Shown here piece after piece: positions 1 through 5,945 of a stretch of DNA of 9,278 bases. The DNA is taken from assembly GCA_029821455.1 (NCBI GenBank), contig JALGTI010000127.1:1-9278 (forward strand), read 5' to 3'. Origin of the DNA: Candidatus Zipacnadia bacterium (GTDB taxonomy: Bacteria > Armatimonadota > Zipacnadia > Zipacnadales > Zipacnadaceae). The notes under the pieces are model-generated. The model saw nothing but the letters and a program-made list of their open reading frames with translations. It had not been told where the DNA came from and searched no databases. The position numbers and the translations under genes were made by a program. How positions within the stretch are numbered: the first letter of the stretch is position 1; every line of letters begins with the position of its first letter.

Positions 1-2
1 GC

Positions 3-629
3 ATTGGCCGGCGGGAACGCATCCTGGAAGTGGGAGCCGGCCACTGCGTGGTCACCCCCGAATTGCAGCGCCGCGCTCGCGGCTCTGTCACCTGCCTCGA
101 CCGGGATATTGCCACTCTCTTATGCTCCTCAGCGGGCGATGCATCACGAGTGGCCGGTGATGCCTGCCAGCTTCCCTTCCGCCCTGCCAGCTTCGACCTG
201 GTATTCTTCCAGAATACTCTCCTGTGGGTGCCGCAATGTGAGCCGGCCATCGCCCAAGCAGCCCAAGTCCTGGCACTAGGGGGTGTCCTTGTTGCCATCG
301 AGCCGGATTATGGGGGGATGATGGAGCAGCCGCAGATGGGACTTCAAGAGCTGTGGCTGGAGGGATTAACCGCCGCCGGTGCTGATCCGCTGGTAGGGCG
401 AAAGCTGCCTGCGGCCTGTGAGGCAGCCGGCCTCAAGACCTGGGTTGAGCTTACGCACATCCCCGCGCAGGCTGAACCTGAGGCGGTGCGCTTGCTGGAT
501 GACTTGCCTCTGACTGAGACTCAGCGAGAACGTGCTGACGCCATTACCGCTCAGGTCAGCGATACGCACGGCAAGTGGGCCGTGTTCATCCACGTCCCCT
601 ACTTCCTCGTCGTCGCCACAAAGCCGTGA
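3..629 (+). CDS. Class I SAM-dependent methyltransferase, 5'-truncated
   Basis: The reading frame is open at the left edge and ends at TGA 627-629, giving 208 visible residues; the true start lies outside the window. Seen: a SAM-binding motif I (RILEVGAGHC, residues 6-15 of the visible part), an acidic strand-2 end (CLDRD, about 31-35), a post-motif GDACQLPF (52-59) followed by SFDLVF, and then GGVLVAIEPDYG as the strand-5 region. This order is the Rossmann fold of UbiE/Methyltransf_11-type enzymes, which pass a methyl group from S-adenosylmethionine to a small molecule or other acceptor in the cytoplasm. A GTG at position 30 would open the frame internally, but it lies inside motif I (codon of Val10) and cannot be the real start. 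Only the first few dozen residues are probably missing. The substrate cannot be told. The gene converges on the esterase remnant with only 6 bases between stops, and no terminator hairpin is visible there. Confidence 0.85.
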   Translation: MGRRERILEVGAGHCVVTPELQRRARGSVTCLDRDIATLLCSSAGDASRVAGDACQLPFRPASFDLVFFQNTLLWVPQCEPAIAQAAQVLALGGVLVAIEPDYGGMMEQPQMGLQELWLEGLTAAGADPLVGRKLPAACEAAGLKTWVELTHIPAQAEPEAVRLLDDLPLTETQRERADAITAQVSDTHGKWAVFIHVPYFLVVATKP

Positions 630-635
630 TTCTGT

Positions 636-1325
636 CTACTTCAGCATACTCAATGACACTCCATACTGCTCCGCAATTATCTTGATGCGTTTGGCCGAAA
701 GCGGCTTCGCCTCCGCGCTCCATGGGCGGATGATACGCAGCTTCTTGCGCCTCAGTTCACGGTAGCAGTCCGGTAGGTCAAGTGTCTCTAGCACAAATGG
801 CAGGCAGCTTGACAGCGGCCATCTCATATTCTCGGTCTCCGCCCACTCAGCATACGACAGTGGCGCGTTTTTCAGCGTGATTTGCTTCACACGTTCGTCG
901 AGCACTGCCGCAAACAGCGCCGGCAGGCTCCCCCACCCGCGTCCCGCCAGATGCACACGCGCATAGCCGTACGCTTCCAGCCAATCAAGCACCGCCAGCA
1001 CATCATGCGTCCGCCGTCCCACGTATGGTTCGCCCAGCATAAGCTGATATGAAGTGTAGAAGTAGTCGCTGCCATATGGATCCAGGTAGGTATCCATCCC
1101 GCACGTGTTGGGCCGCGATTCGCCCACTCCCCGGTAGTCCATCGCAAAGAACGCCTCGGCCTCCTTCGCTAACTGCCGCGTGAGCGGCTCAGATTGGAGG
1201 TCCTCGTCAGACGACATATGCGGCAGATACAGCACCGCCGACTTGCCGGGCAATGGCCGCGAGGCGCGCCCCTCGTCCTCCAGCTTATATACAATCGCCT
1301 GCACGTCCTGTTCCGTCTCAACCAC
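636..1325 (-). CDS. Degenerate alpha/beta hydrolase domain (second half of a tandem acetylxylan-esterase-like protein)
   Basis: The listed frame starts at a GTG codon and gives 229 residues, but the same frame stays open up to about 1409 and reads coding-like upstream (NLGEREGYPKPYATCYVVE). No Shine-Dalgarno lies at a usable distance from the GTG. Seen: an alpha/beta hydrolase core with DYRGVGES at 63-70, the nucleophile elbow as GRGWG at 128-132 and TLDLPDCY near 181-188. The serine expected in GxSxG is glycine (Gly130), and no histidine occurs after residue 125, so the Ser-His pair is absent and the domain should not hydrolyse esters. From family knowledge, many Planctomycetes-like acetylxylan esterases carry two alpha/beta hydrolase domains in one chain, the second often degenerate. 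This fits the downstream half of the protein encoded at 2529-1363, separated by a frame change. It may instead be a separately translated protein or a decaying remnant. Confidence 0.6.
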   Translation of the reverse strand: MVETEQDVQAIVYKLEDEGRASRPLPGKSAVLYLPHMSSDEDLQSEPLTRQLAKEAEAFFAMDYRGVGESRPNTCGMDTYLDPYGSDYFYTSYQLMLGEPYVGRRTHDVLAVLDWLEAYGYARVHLAGRGWGSLPALFAAVLDERVKQITLKNAPLSYAEWAETENMRWPLSSCLPFVLETLDLPDCYRELRRKKLRIIRPWSAEAKPLSAKRIKIIAEQYGVSLSMLK

Positions 1326-1362
1326 ATAGCACGTCGCGTAGGGCTTAGGATAGCCCTCCCGC

Positions 1363-1409
1363 TCACCGAGGTTGCGCAGAACCCGTGAAGTTGAATGCCG
1401 TCCGCGGCT
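1363..1409 (-). other. Frame-change junction between the two esterase halves
   Basis: Here the frame of the upstream esterase (stop TGA at 1365-1363) and the frame of the downstream domain (open from 1409) overlap by about 47 bases. Skipping a single base near 1380 joins the two frames into one uninterrupted protein of roughly 620 residues. The upstream frame ends in TAFNFTGSAQPR; the downstream frame continues as RNLGEREGYPKP. No long homopolymer or classic slippery heptamer is seen, so a mutation or an assembly/sequencing error is likelier than programmed frameshifting. From memory of the family, a helical linker usually joins the domains; it looks very short here, so a small deletion may also have occurred. 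Confidence 0.5.
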
Positions 1410-2529
1410 TCAGCTCATCTACCTGTCCTGTCCTGGTAACATTAAGTGCCTCGTCCGGCTCAATACTCAACTCTGGTTCCTTTGCGCTCTCACGGGTCTT
1501 GCCACAGGCTTTGTTGAAGAATGCATACATCGCCTCCCGCAGCGGCTGTGCGTAGCCATGATGGCCGGGGCCAGTGAACATTTGCACATTCTCCGGTGCC
1601 CCCAGGAGCGTGTAGAGGTGCTTGAGCCGCGCGTAGGCCTCACATGCCCCCCGCTGATCGAAGTAGTCAAGCTCCTGGGTCAGCAGGATCAGTGGCTTGG
1701 GTGCATGCAGGCCGAAGAGGTCATCAAGATCCAGGCCGAGGGCCAGCGCAAAGGGAGGTTGCTGCTCAGAGTCGGCCGGCAGCTCATTCTCTGCATTACG
1801 CCGCCACGTAGTGACAAAACAACCCGGGGCTGCCATTGTGAACCGCTGGTCATTGGCCGCCAGCCACGTGGTCATTGTCCCGCCGCCGGAATTGCCGGTA
1901 AGCCCGACGTGACGTGGGTCCACCTCCTCGCGGCTAAGCAGATAGTCCAGCGCCCGGATGCCGTCCCATACCCGCCAGGTGCCGAAGAACTCGCCGACGA
2001 GAATCTGCTGATTGCCAATCTGGTTGTGCTCCGCGCAACAACCCCCAATCCAGGACCCGCCCTTGCCATCCGGATACTGCAGCCGCTCGCCCTGGCTAAT
2101 CGGGTCGTATTGCAGCACTACGTAGCCCTTGGCGGCCAGGCCCTGGCAGTACGCCTGATAGGCATCCCCCGCCTTCCCGTTGGCGGTGTGCCCGCACGGC
2201 GCTAACACGCACGGGAGGGGGAAGCGCCGGCCCTTGGGGATATAGAGCAGCGCCGTCACCGGAAAGCCCGGCCGGCTTTCAAACAGCACCTTCTCGACGC
2301 GGTAGCGCTCGCGCTCAAACTCACCGGTGATGACCGGGTTCAGCGCTGTTCTTTTCGGCAGTGGTCCGAACACTTTGCGCAGCTTCTTGGCAAGTGCCTT
2401 CTGATAGGCCAGGGCCTCCTTCTGCGTCCGCATGCCGAACTTGAGCGCATCAGCCTCCGCTTCAATCTCACGCACCCGCCCCATCAGATACGTCTGCATC
2501 ATCTGTGGAAACCGATTCAGATACTGCAT
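1363..2529 (-). CDS. Alpha/beta hydrolase of the acetylxylan esterase (AXE1-like) type
   Basis: 388 residues from ATG 2529, with a weak GAGG-containing stretch about 10-15 bases upstream. The protein is probably an ester hydrolase acting on acyl groups of carbohydrates; the exact substrate is unknown. Seen: a helical N-terminus (1-55), the strand VTALLYIPKG (91-100), PCVLAPCGHTANGKA (106-120), YDPISQGER (141-149), the nucleophile elbow GNSGG with Ser214, a likely acid at Asp288 or Asp291 in LDYFDQRG, and the catalytic His in GPGHHGY (His323 or His324). The triad is therefore complete. The last 30 residues (ELSIEPDEALNVTRTGQV and after) match the stretch that in this family leads into a second domain, which here lies in another frame at 1325-636. 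No signal peptide or lipobox is seen. The deacetylase gene ends 35 bases upstream on the same strand, which suggests cotranscription. Confidence 0.8.
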   Translation of the reverse strand: MQYLNRFPQMMQTYLMGRVREIEAEADALKFGMRTQKEALAYQKALAKKLRKVFGPLPKRTALNPVITGEFERERYRVEKVLFESRPGFPVTALLYIPKGRRFPLPCVLAPCGHTANGKAGDAYQAYCQGLAAKGYVVLQYDPISQGERLQYPDGKGGSWIGGCCAEHNQIGNQQILVGEFFGTWRVWDGIRALDYLLSREEVDPRHVGLTGNSGGGTMTTWLAANDQRFTMAAPGCFVTTWRRNAENELPADSEQQPPFALALGLDLDDLFGLHAPKPLILLTQELDYFDQRGACEAYARLKHLYTLLGAPENVQMFTGPGHHGYAQPLREAMYAFFNKACGKTRESAKEPELSIEPDEALNVTRTGQVDELKPRTAFNFTGSAQPR

Positions 2530-2564
2530 CTGCTGCTCGCCTCGCTTGTTTCGCTGGTCTTTTT

Positions 2565-4298
2565 CTACTTACCAAAGAACTCCACGCGTACCCGCTTGCT
2601 CTCACCCGGCGATGAGAGTTCTACCGGCACAAGCGCGTACTCAGGGCCGAGGATGGCCCGCTGCGTGGCTTCGACCGGCTTGCCATCCACGCTGGCAGTG
2701 CCTGGCTGCTTGCCCTCGGGTATCGGCACTGAGACTGTCAGAGCGCCGGCTGTGGAACCGGCGGTGAGTTCACATTCCACAGTCTCATCAGTGGCACTGA
2801 CCAGCTTCAACCGTGCCTCGTAGCGCCGCTTAGTCAACTCAAGCCACTCGTCCATACTCAGCACCGGCACGCCGCGCTCCTGGGCCAGATCCATACAGCC
2901 GCCAATATAGGCCGAGCTGTAGGTGAAGAAGCTGACCGGGTGAGATTGAAATCCGATTGGTGAATAGGTCAGGTTCACCGCATCATCCAGTGTCTTTGCC
3001 ACCTTCTCCAGTTCAGTATCCACCTCATATGTCAGCATATCCCGGATTGAGGCATCATCATAAATCACAGTTGCCTGCTGATACACATCCATAATCCGGC
3101 CAAACTCATTGATGAACTTCATCGGCCGCGATGAGCCGCACATATACTTGCCATAGGCCCCCGTCAGCGAGGTGTAGACCACCGCCATTCGCACACCGAT
3201 GTCGTAGAAAACTGGAACCAGGTCCATGTAGCCACACCAGGAACCACTATGGGTTTGCGTTGTTCGGGCCGTGTAGCCATAGCGCTTTTCGAAGTCCGCT
3301 GCATCTCTACGCAGGATATCGTGCATCGCAAAGTAGGGCTCTTCATCAGTGTGAGGGTTGGAGTGATAGCCAAAGTTATGTCCGCGCTCCAGCCATTCCT
3401 TCACTTTGCGGTCCGGCAGCTTCGTATCGTGCACAAGGTAGAAGGTGCAGTGGCCGTTGCGCTGCTCTACCGCTGTACGCAAGGCCTCGAACTGCTCCGG
3501 CGTGGACCAATCGTCATCTGAGCGCATCGGCAATGCCGAGCGCTCTTCAGGCACCCGGTAGTACCATAGCCGGGGGATTGGCTCAGGCGAGAGATAGGAG
3601 ACCAGATTTGACAGCAGGTTGCAATGCAGGTCGGCTTGCGGTAAGTATGCCCGCGACAGGTCTATGTGGCCGGTGAATAGGTCCTGTGCGCGCGGATAGA
3701 AGCGGACCCCACGCGTGCTAAGGGAGGCCAACTCAGGATTGCCGAAACGGATTCGGGCCACCGTGGCCGGTGGGTCATAGAAGCACAGGGCAATCTGCCC
3801 CTGCCCCAGGGCGAACTTGATTATGGCAGGATAACCGGTCGGACTGTTGGCATCTGCATAATCGTGCGCGATTATCTCCGCCCCGCCCGCTAGTCTCCCG
3901 AAGCCGAACCGCTCCGTTGGCCAGTGGCATTGGATTGGCTCCTGCGGAAGGCCGCGCGACACGGGATGATCTGCATCCGGCAACAGGTAAGCCTTCAGTG
4001 TAGTGGAGTATCTAGAATTCAACCCCAGCGGGTCGGCAAAGCGATACGAAGGGCGGAACACAATCAGCCGGCCGCCATCCTTCACATAACTGAAAAGCTG
4101 ATCCTGCTCCCGGATGCGCATGCGTGCGCGCGTCAGGATCACCACTGCCGGATTGCCTGCCAGCCAGTCCTCTGTGGTATCCATATCCACGATCTCGAAG
4201 TCGTTGATGCCCTCCAGTTTCAGCATCTCGCCGGTGTACCGGCCGAACATATTCTCGGGCTGCTGCGAACGGACCAAGATCAGAATGGGTGATGCCAT
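2565..4298 (-). CDS. NodB-like polysaccharide deacetylase-fold protein with N-terminal amidotransferase-like domain
   Basis: 577 residues from ATG 4298. A longer start at 4436 is possible but overlaps the upstream gene by 71 bases, whereas 4298 has a good AAGGAG 10 bases before it. Seen: residues 1-235 look like a class I glutamine-amidotransferase/ThuA-like Rossmann domain (LILVRSQQP, VVILTRARM, YVKDGGRLIVFRP) with no recognisable catalytic Cys. Residues 255-480 look like a NodB/CE4 barrel: SDDDW (260-264) as the catalytic Asp motif, YHSNPH (311-316) as the His-Ser-x-x-His metal motif, QTHSGSW (348-354), and FQSHP (450-454) as the final His motif. Residues 490-577 look like a small beta-sandwich. 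CE4 enzymes use a divalent metal held by Asp-His-His to remove N- or O-acetyl groups from sugars. The RxPY motif 3 of classical members is not evident, so the substrate may differ. No signal peptide is seen. The gene lies between the ceramidase-like and esterase genes in one strand run. Confidence 0.75.
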   Translation of the reverse strand: MASPILILVRSQQPENMFGRYTGEMLKLEGINDFEIVDMDTTEDWLAGNPAVVILTRARMRIREQDQLFSYVKDGGRLIVFRPSYRFADPLGLNSRYSTTLKAYLLPDADHPVSRGLPQEPIQCHWPTERFGFGRLAGGAEIIAHDYADANSPTGYPAIIKFALGQGQIALCFYDPPATVARIRFGNPELASLSTRGVRFYPRAQDLFTGHIDLSRAYLPQADLHCNLLSNLVSYLSPEPIPRLWYYRVPEERSALPMRSDDDWSTPEQFEALRTAVEQRNGHCTFYLVHDTKLPDRKVKEWLERGHNFGYHSNPHTDEEPYFAMHDILRRDAADFEKRYGYTARTTQTHSGSWCGYMDLVPVFYDIGVRMAVVYTSLTGAYGKYMCGSSRPMKFINEFGRIMDVYQQATVIYDDASIRDMLTYEVDTELEKVAKTLDDAVNLTYSPIGFQSHPVSFFTYSSAYIGGCMDLAQERGVPVLSMDEWLELTKRRYEARLKLVSATDETVECELTAGSTAGALTVSVPIPEGKQPGTASVDGKPVEATQRAILGPEYALVPVELSSPGESKRVRVEFFGK

Positions 4299-4308
4299 CT
4301 TCTTGTCT

Positions 4309-4314
4309 CTCCTT
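4309..4314 (-). promoter_or_regulatory. Ribosome binding site AAGGAG of the NodB-like gene
   Basis: On the minus strand AAGGAG sits 10 bases upstream of ATG 4298. This decides the start in favour of MASPILIL over the longer open frame that begins inside the ceramidase-like gene. Confidence 0.75.
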
Positions 4315-4365
4315 GTTACGAACTGGTACGCTAGTCGGCGTGGTCCGTTCGCTACCGAATACAGA

Positions 4366-5769
4366 CTACCCTTCAAACACTTGCTCAATTGCCGCCACGG
4401 CTGCTTCGACGACCATGTCGAGCGCTTCCGGGGCAAGCTTGGCCCAGTAGCGAGTATTGACCTCGTGACCAGCCCGCGTCAGGGCCTCGCGGGTTGGAAT
4501 ATAGCCAACATAATGGGAGGTGCAGTGGACAATGTAGGTTGGGTAAGTAGGCGAGGCTAGCTTGATCCGCAAGCCACCCTCCACGAACGGCTCCCCTGGC
4601 AACCCGACAAGGGCCGTATCGCCTATTCGCAGCACCTGTATCTCATAGTTCAACTCTGCCTGGCGTTGGCGCAACAGATGCACGCTAAAGATACTTGCCG
4701 CCGCCATCCAATCACTATCCACTCTGGTATGCTCTTCATCGGCCCAGGCAGGCGCTGGGGTCGTTTCCAGAATCTCCTGTGCCCAGTGAAGCTCCGCTGC
4801 GTCTACCTCCCGGATGGGCAGCTCCACATGCCTTGTCTGCCAGTCTAACGACGCCTCATCGGTAAACGTCAGTGACTCGATGACCTTCCCGGCCGTTTCC
4901 GCCAGCACCTGCCCCATTCGCCGATGGTCCTCTACATAATCCGGATCAAATGGCGGCCAGGGATTGATATTGCCACACGCTCCGTTGAGTACCAACGGCA
5001 CACACTGCGCCCCGTGTACGCTCCTGAGTTCATCAGCCAGCGCCCCCGGCCAGTCAGGAGAGACGATTGGTTTGGGGAAAACGTGCACCGGATGACAGGT
5101 GTAATTGACCACCATGGCGGCCATCTGCAGCGATTGCGTCCGCAGGCACATCACCCCCAATTCGGGGTCTATGGGCCCCTCAATGTAGCGAATCCAGGTA
5201 GGCCCGAGTGGCTCTTCCCAACTTGGCCCGGGCATACTCACCGATCCATCGCGTCCCACCGCCCGCCTGTTGAACGCCATCCTCCCCTCTATCCCACTCC
5301 CCACCGCAATCTGCACAGGCTGCAGGCGCTCATTTGCAAGCCTGATGGCCTCAATCGCCTGCTCGGCAGCCCAGCCTGAGTATGCCTCCTCTCCACCCTT
5401 CACCCATTCGAACTCTGGCGGGATGTCCTCGAAGTCCTGATCTAACATGAAGTAGCCAAGCGGGGGGGCCGAATGCGTCTGGATCGCGTGCACCATCACT
5501 GCCTCAGCTTCAAACCCCAACTTCTCTGCCCCCTGCCTGATCAGTGCTGTATAGTCCTCAGTGACAATCGTCACATCCAGTGCCAGAATGCACAGCTTGC
5601 GTCCGCCGCATTGAAAGACAATCGCCTTAGCATATAAGGGCTCGGCAACAAGCCGCGCCGGTCGGTGCAGGCCAACTGCCCCGGCCAGGTGCACACCTGC
5701 CTCCGGTGTGATATCTACCTGAGCCGCTCCCGCTCTCAAAGTTCCAACCGCTTTGTCTTCCGTTGTCAT
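4366..5769 (-). CDS. Neutral/alkaline non-lysosomal ceramidase-like hydrolase
   Basis: 467 residues from ATG 5769 with GGGAGG 8 bases upstream. Seen: the family opening AGAAQVDITPEAGVHLAG (13-30), HAIQTHSAP (94-102, zinc-ligand His region), NYTCHPVHV (222-230, His226 as likely second zinc ligand), a WPG segment, NGACGNINP (262-270), GLPGEPFVEGGL (389-400, Glu393 as likely ligand) and SHYVGYIPTREA (418-429, Tyr ligand region). True ceramidases split the amide bond of ceramide into sphingosine and fatty acid with a serine in a GDVSP motif. Here that motif reads GNINP, so the nucleophile position is Asn269. The protein is also much shorter than the roughly 650-750 residues of characterised ceramidases and lacks their C-terminal beta domain. 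It is better called a metal-dependent hydrolase of this superfamily with an unknown substrate. No signal peptide is seen. It is first in the leftward gene run, next to the divergent control region. Confidence 0.85.
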   Translation of the reverse strand: MTTEDKAVGTLRAGAAQVDITPEAGVHLAGAVGLHRPARLVAEPLYAKAIVFQCGGRKLCILALDVTIVTEDYTALIRQGAEKLGFEAEAVMVHAIQTHSAPPLGYFMLDQDFEDIPPEFEWVKGGEEAYSGWAAEQAIEAIRLANERLQPVQIAVGSGIEGRMAFNRRAVGRDGSVSMPGPSWEEPLGPTWIRYIEGPIDPELGVMCLRTQSLQMAAMVVNYTCHPVHVFPKPIVSPDWPGALADELRSVHGAQCVPLVLNGACGNINPWPPFDPDYVEDHRRMGQVLAETAGKVIESLTFTDEASLDWQTRHVELPIREVDAAELHWAQEILETTPAPAWADEEHTRVDSDWMAAASIFSVHLLRQRQAELNYEIQVLRIGDTALVGLPGEPFVEGGLRIKLASPTYPTYIVHCTSHYVGYIPTREALTRAGHEVNTRYWAKLAPEALDMVVEAAVAAIEQVFEG

Positions 5770-5777
5770 TTCAGGTC

Positions 5778-5783
5778 CCTCCC
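5778..5783 (-). promoter_or_regulatory. Ribosome binding site of the ceramidase-like gene
   Basis: GGGAGG on the minus strand, 8 bases before ATG 5769. It supports this start over any internal one. Confidence 0.65.
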
Positions 5784-5890
5784 GGTTACCGTTCTCTTGG
5801 GCACCGATTCAGTACCGCCCGCCCTTTCACCTCCTGTCCATTGCAGGGTTCTCAGTCATTGGGCAGCCCAGAAGGTTTCCCTGTGCATGC

Positions 5891-5896
5891 GGAGGA
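5891..5896 (+). promoter_or_regulatory. Strong Shine-Dalgarno before the 12-codon leader ORF
   Basis: GGAGGA lies 10 bases before ATG 5907. It is a stronger and better placed Shine-Dalgarno than the AGAGGG (5927-5932), 12 bases before the mannosidase ATG, so ribosomes may load here first. Confidence 0.5.
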
Positions 5897-5906
5897 ATTG
5901 CTCTGC

Positions 5907-5945
5907 ATGTTCATCGCGCAATACCCAGAGGGTGAGTTTCTCTGA
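5907..5945 (+). CDS. Candidate 12-residue leader peptide coupled to the mannosidase
   Basis: A short ORF, MFIAQYPEGEFL, starts at ATG 5907 behind a good GGAGGA site. It ends at TGA 5943-5945, whose last base is the first base of the mannosidase ATG (TGATG). The layout suggests translational coupling: ribosomes finishing the leader restart on the mannosidase. The peptide has no run of one amino acid that would point to classical attenuation. Short ORFs occur by chance, so the call rests on the combination of strong ribosome site, position and exact overlap. Confidence 0.35.
   Translation: MFIAQYPEGEFL

Larger units (their letters stand above)
5770..5944. promoter_or_regulatory. Divergent control region between the two gene runs
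   Basis: These 175 bases separate the leftward ceramidase-like gene from the rightward mannosidase and must hold the promoter(s) for at least one arm. No convincing -35/-10 pair could be read on either strand. Possible operator elements are a TGGGC-A-GCCCA inverted repeat at 5860-5870 and a TGCATG direct repeat at 5884-5889 and 5904-5909, spaced 20 bases (two helical turns). The right end contains the candidate leader ORF described separately. Confidence 0.55.

Noticed and set aside
610..660. Terminator between the converging methyltransferase and esterase remnant
   Set aside because: Only 6 bases separate the stops, and no stable stem with a T tract is visible on either strand.
1363..1409. 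Programmed ribosomal frameshifting to join the esterase domains
   Set aside because: No slippery heptamer, stimulatory Shine-Dalgarno at the correct distance or obvious pseudoknot was seen; a plain indel or sequence error is simpler.
1372..2205. 277-codon open frame on the plus strand, antisense to the esterase
   Set aside because: It lies wholly opposite a gene with clear alpha/beta hydrolase motifs, its translation shows no recognisable domain, and long antisense frames are common in GC-rich genes.
3131..3676. 181-codon plus-strand frame opposite the NodB-like gene
   Set aside because: Low-complexity Arg/Ser/Pro/Cys-rich translation typical of an antisense shadow; the metal motifs are on the other strand.
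4320..4365. Possible terminator or promoter hairpin between the ceramidase-like and NodB-like genes
   Set aside because: The GGTACG/CGCTACC-like pairing is imperfect, with a long loop and no T run, so it was not called.
4299..4436. Longer N-terminus for the NodB-like protein starting at 4436
   Set aside because: It would overlap the ceramidase-like gene and add a basic, non-conserved-looking stretch, while ATG 4298 has a clear AAGGAG.
5763..5945. 60-residue plus-strand ORF covering most of the divergent region
   Set aside because: It begins inside the ceramidase-like gene, has no ribosome site at its start and looks non-coding. Only its last 12 codons, with their own ATG and ribosome site, were kept.
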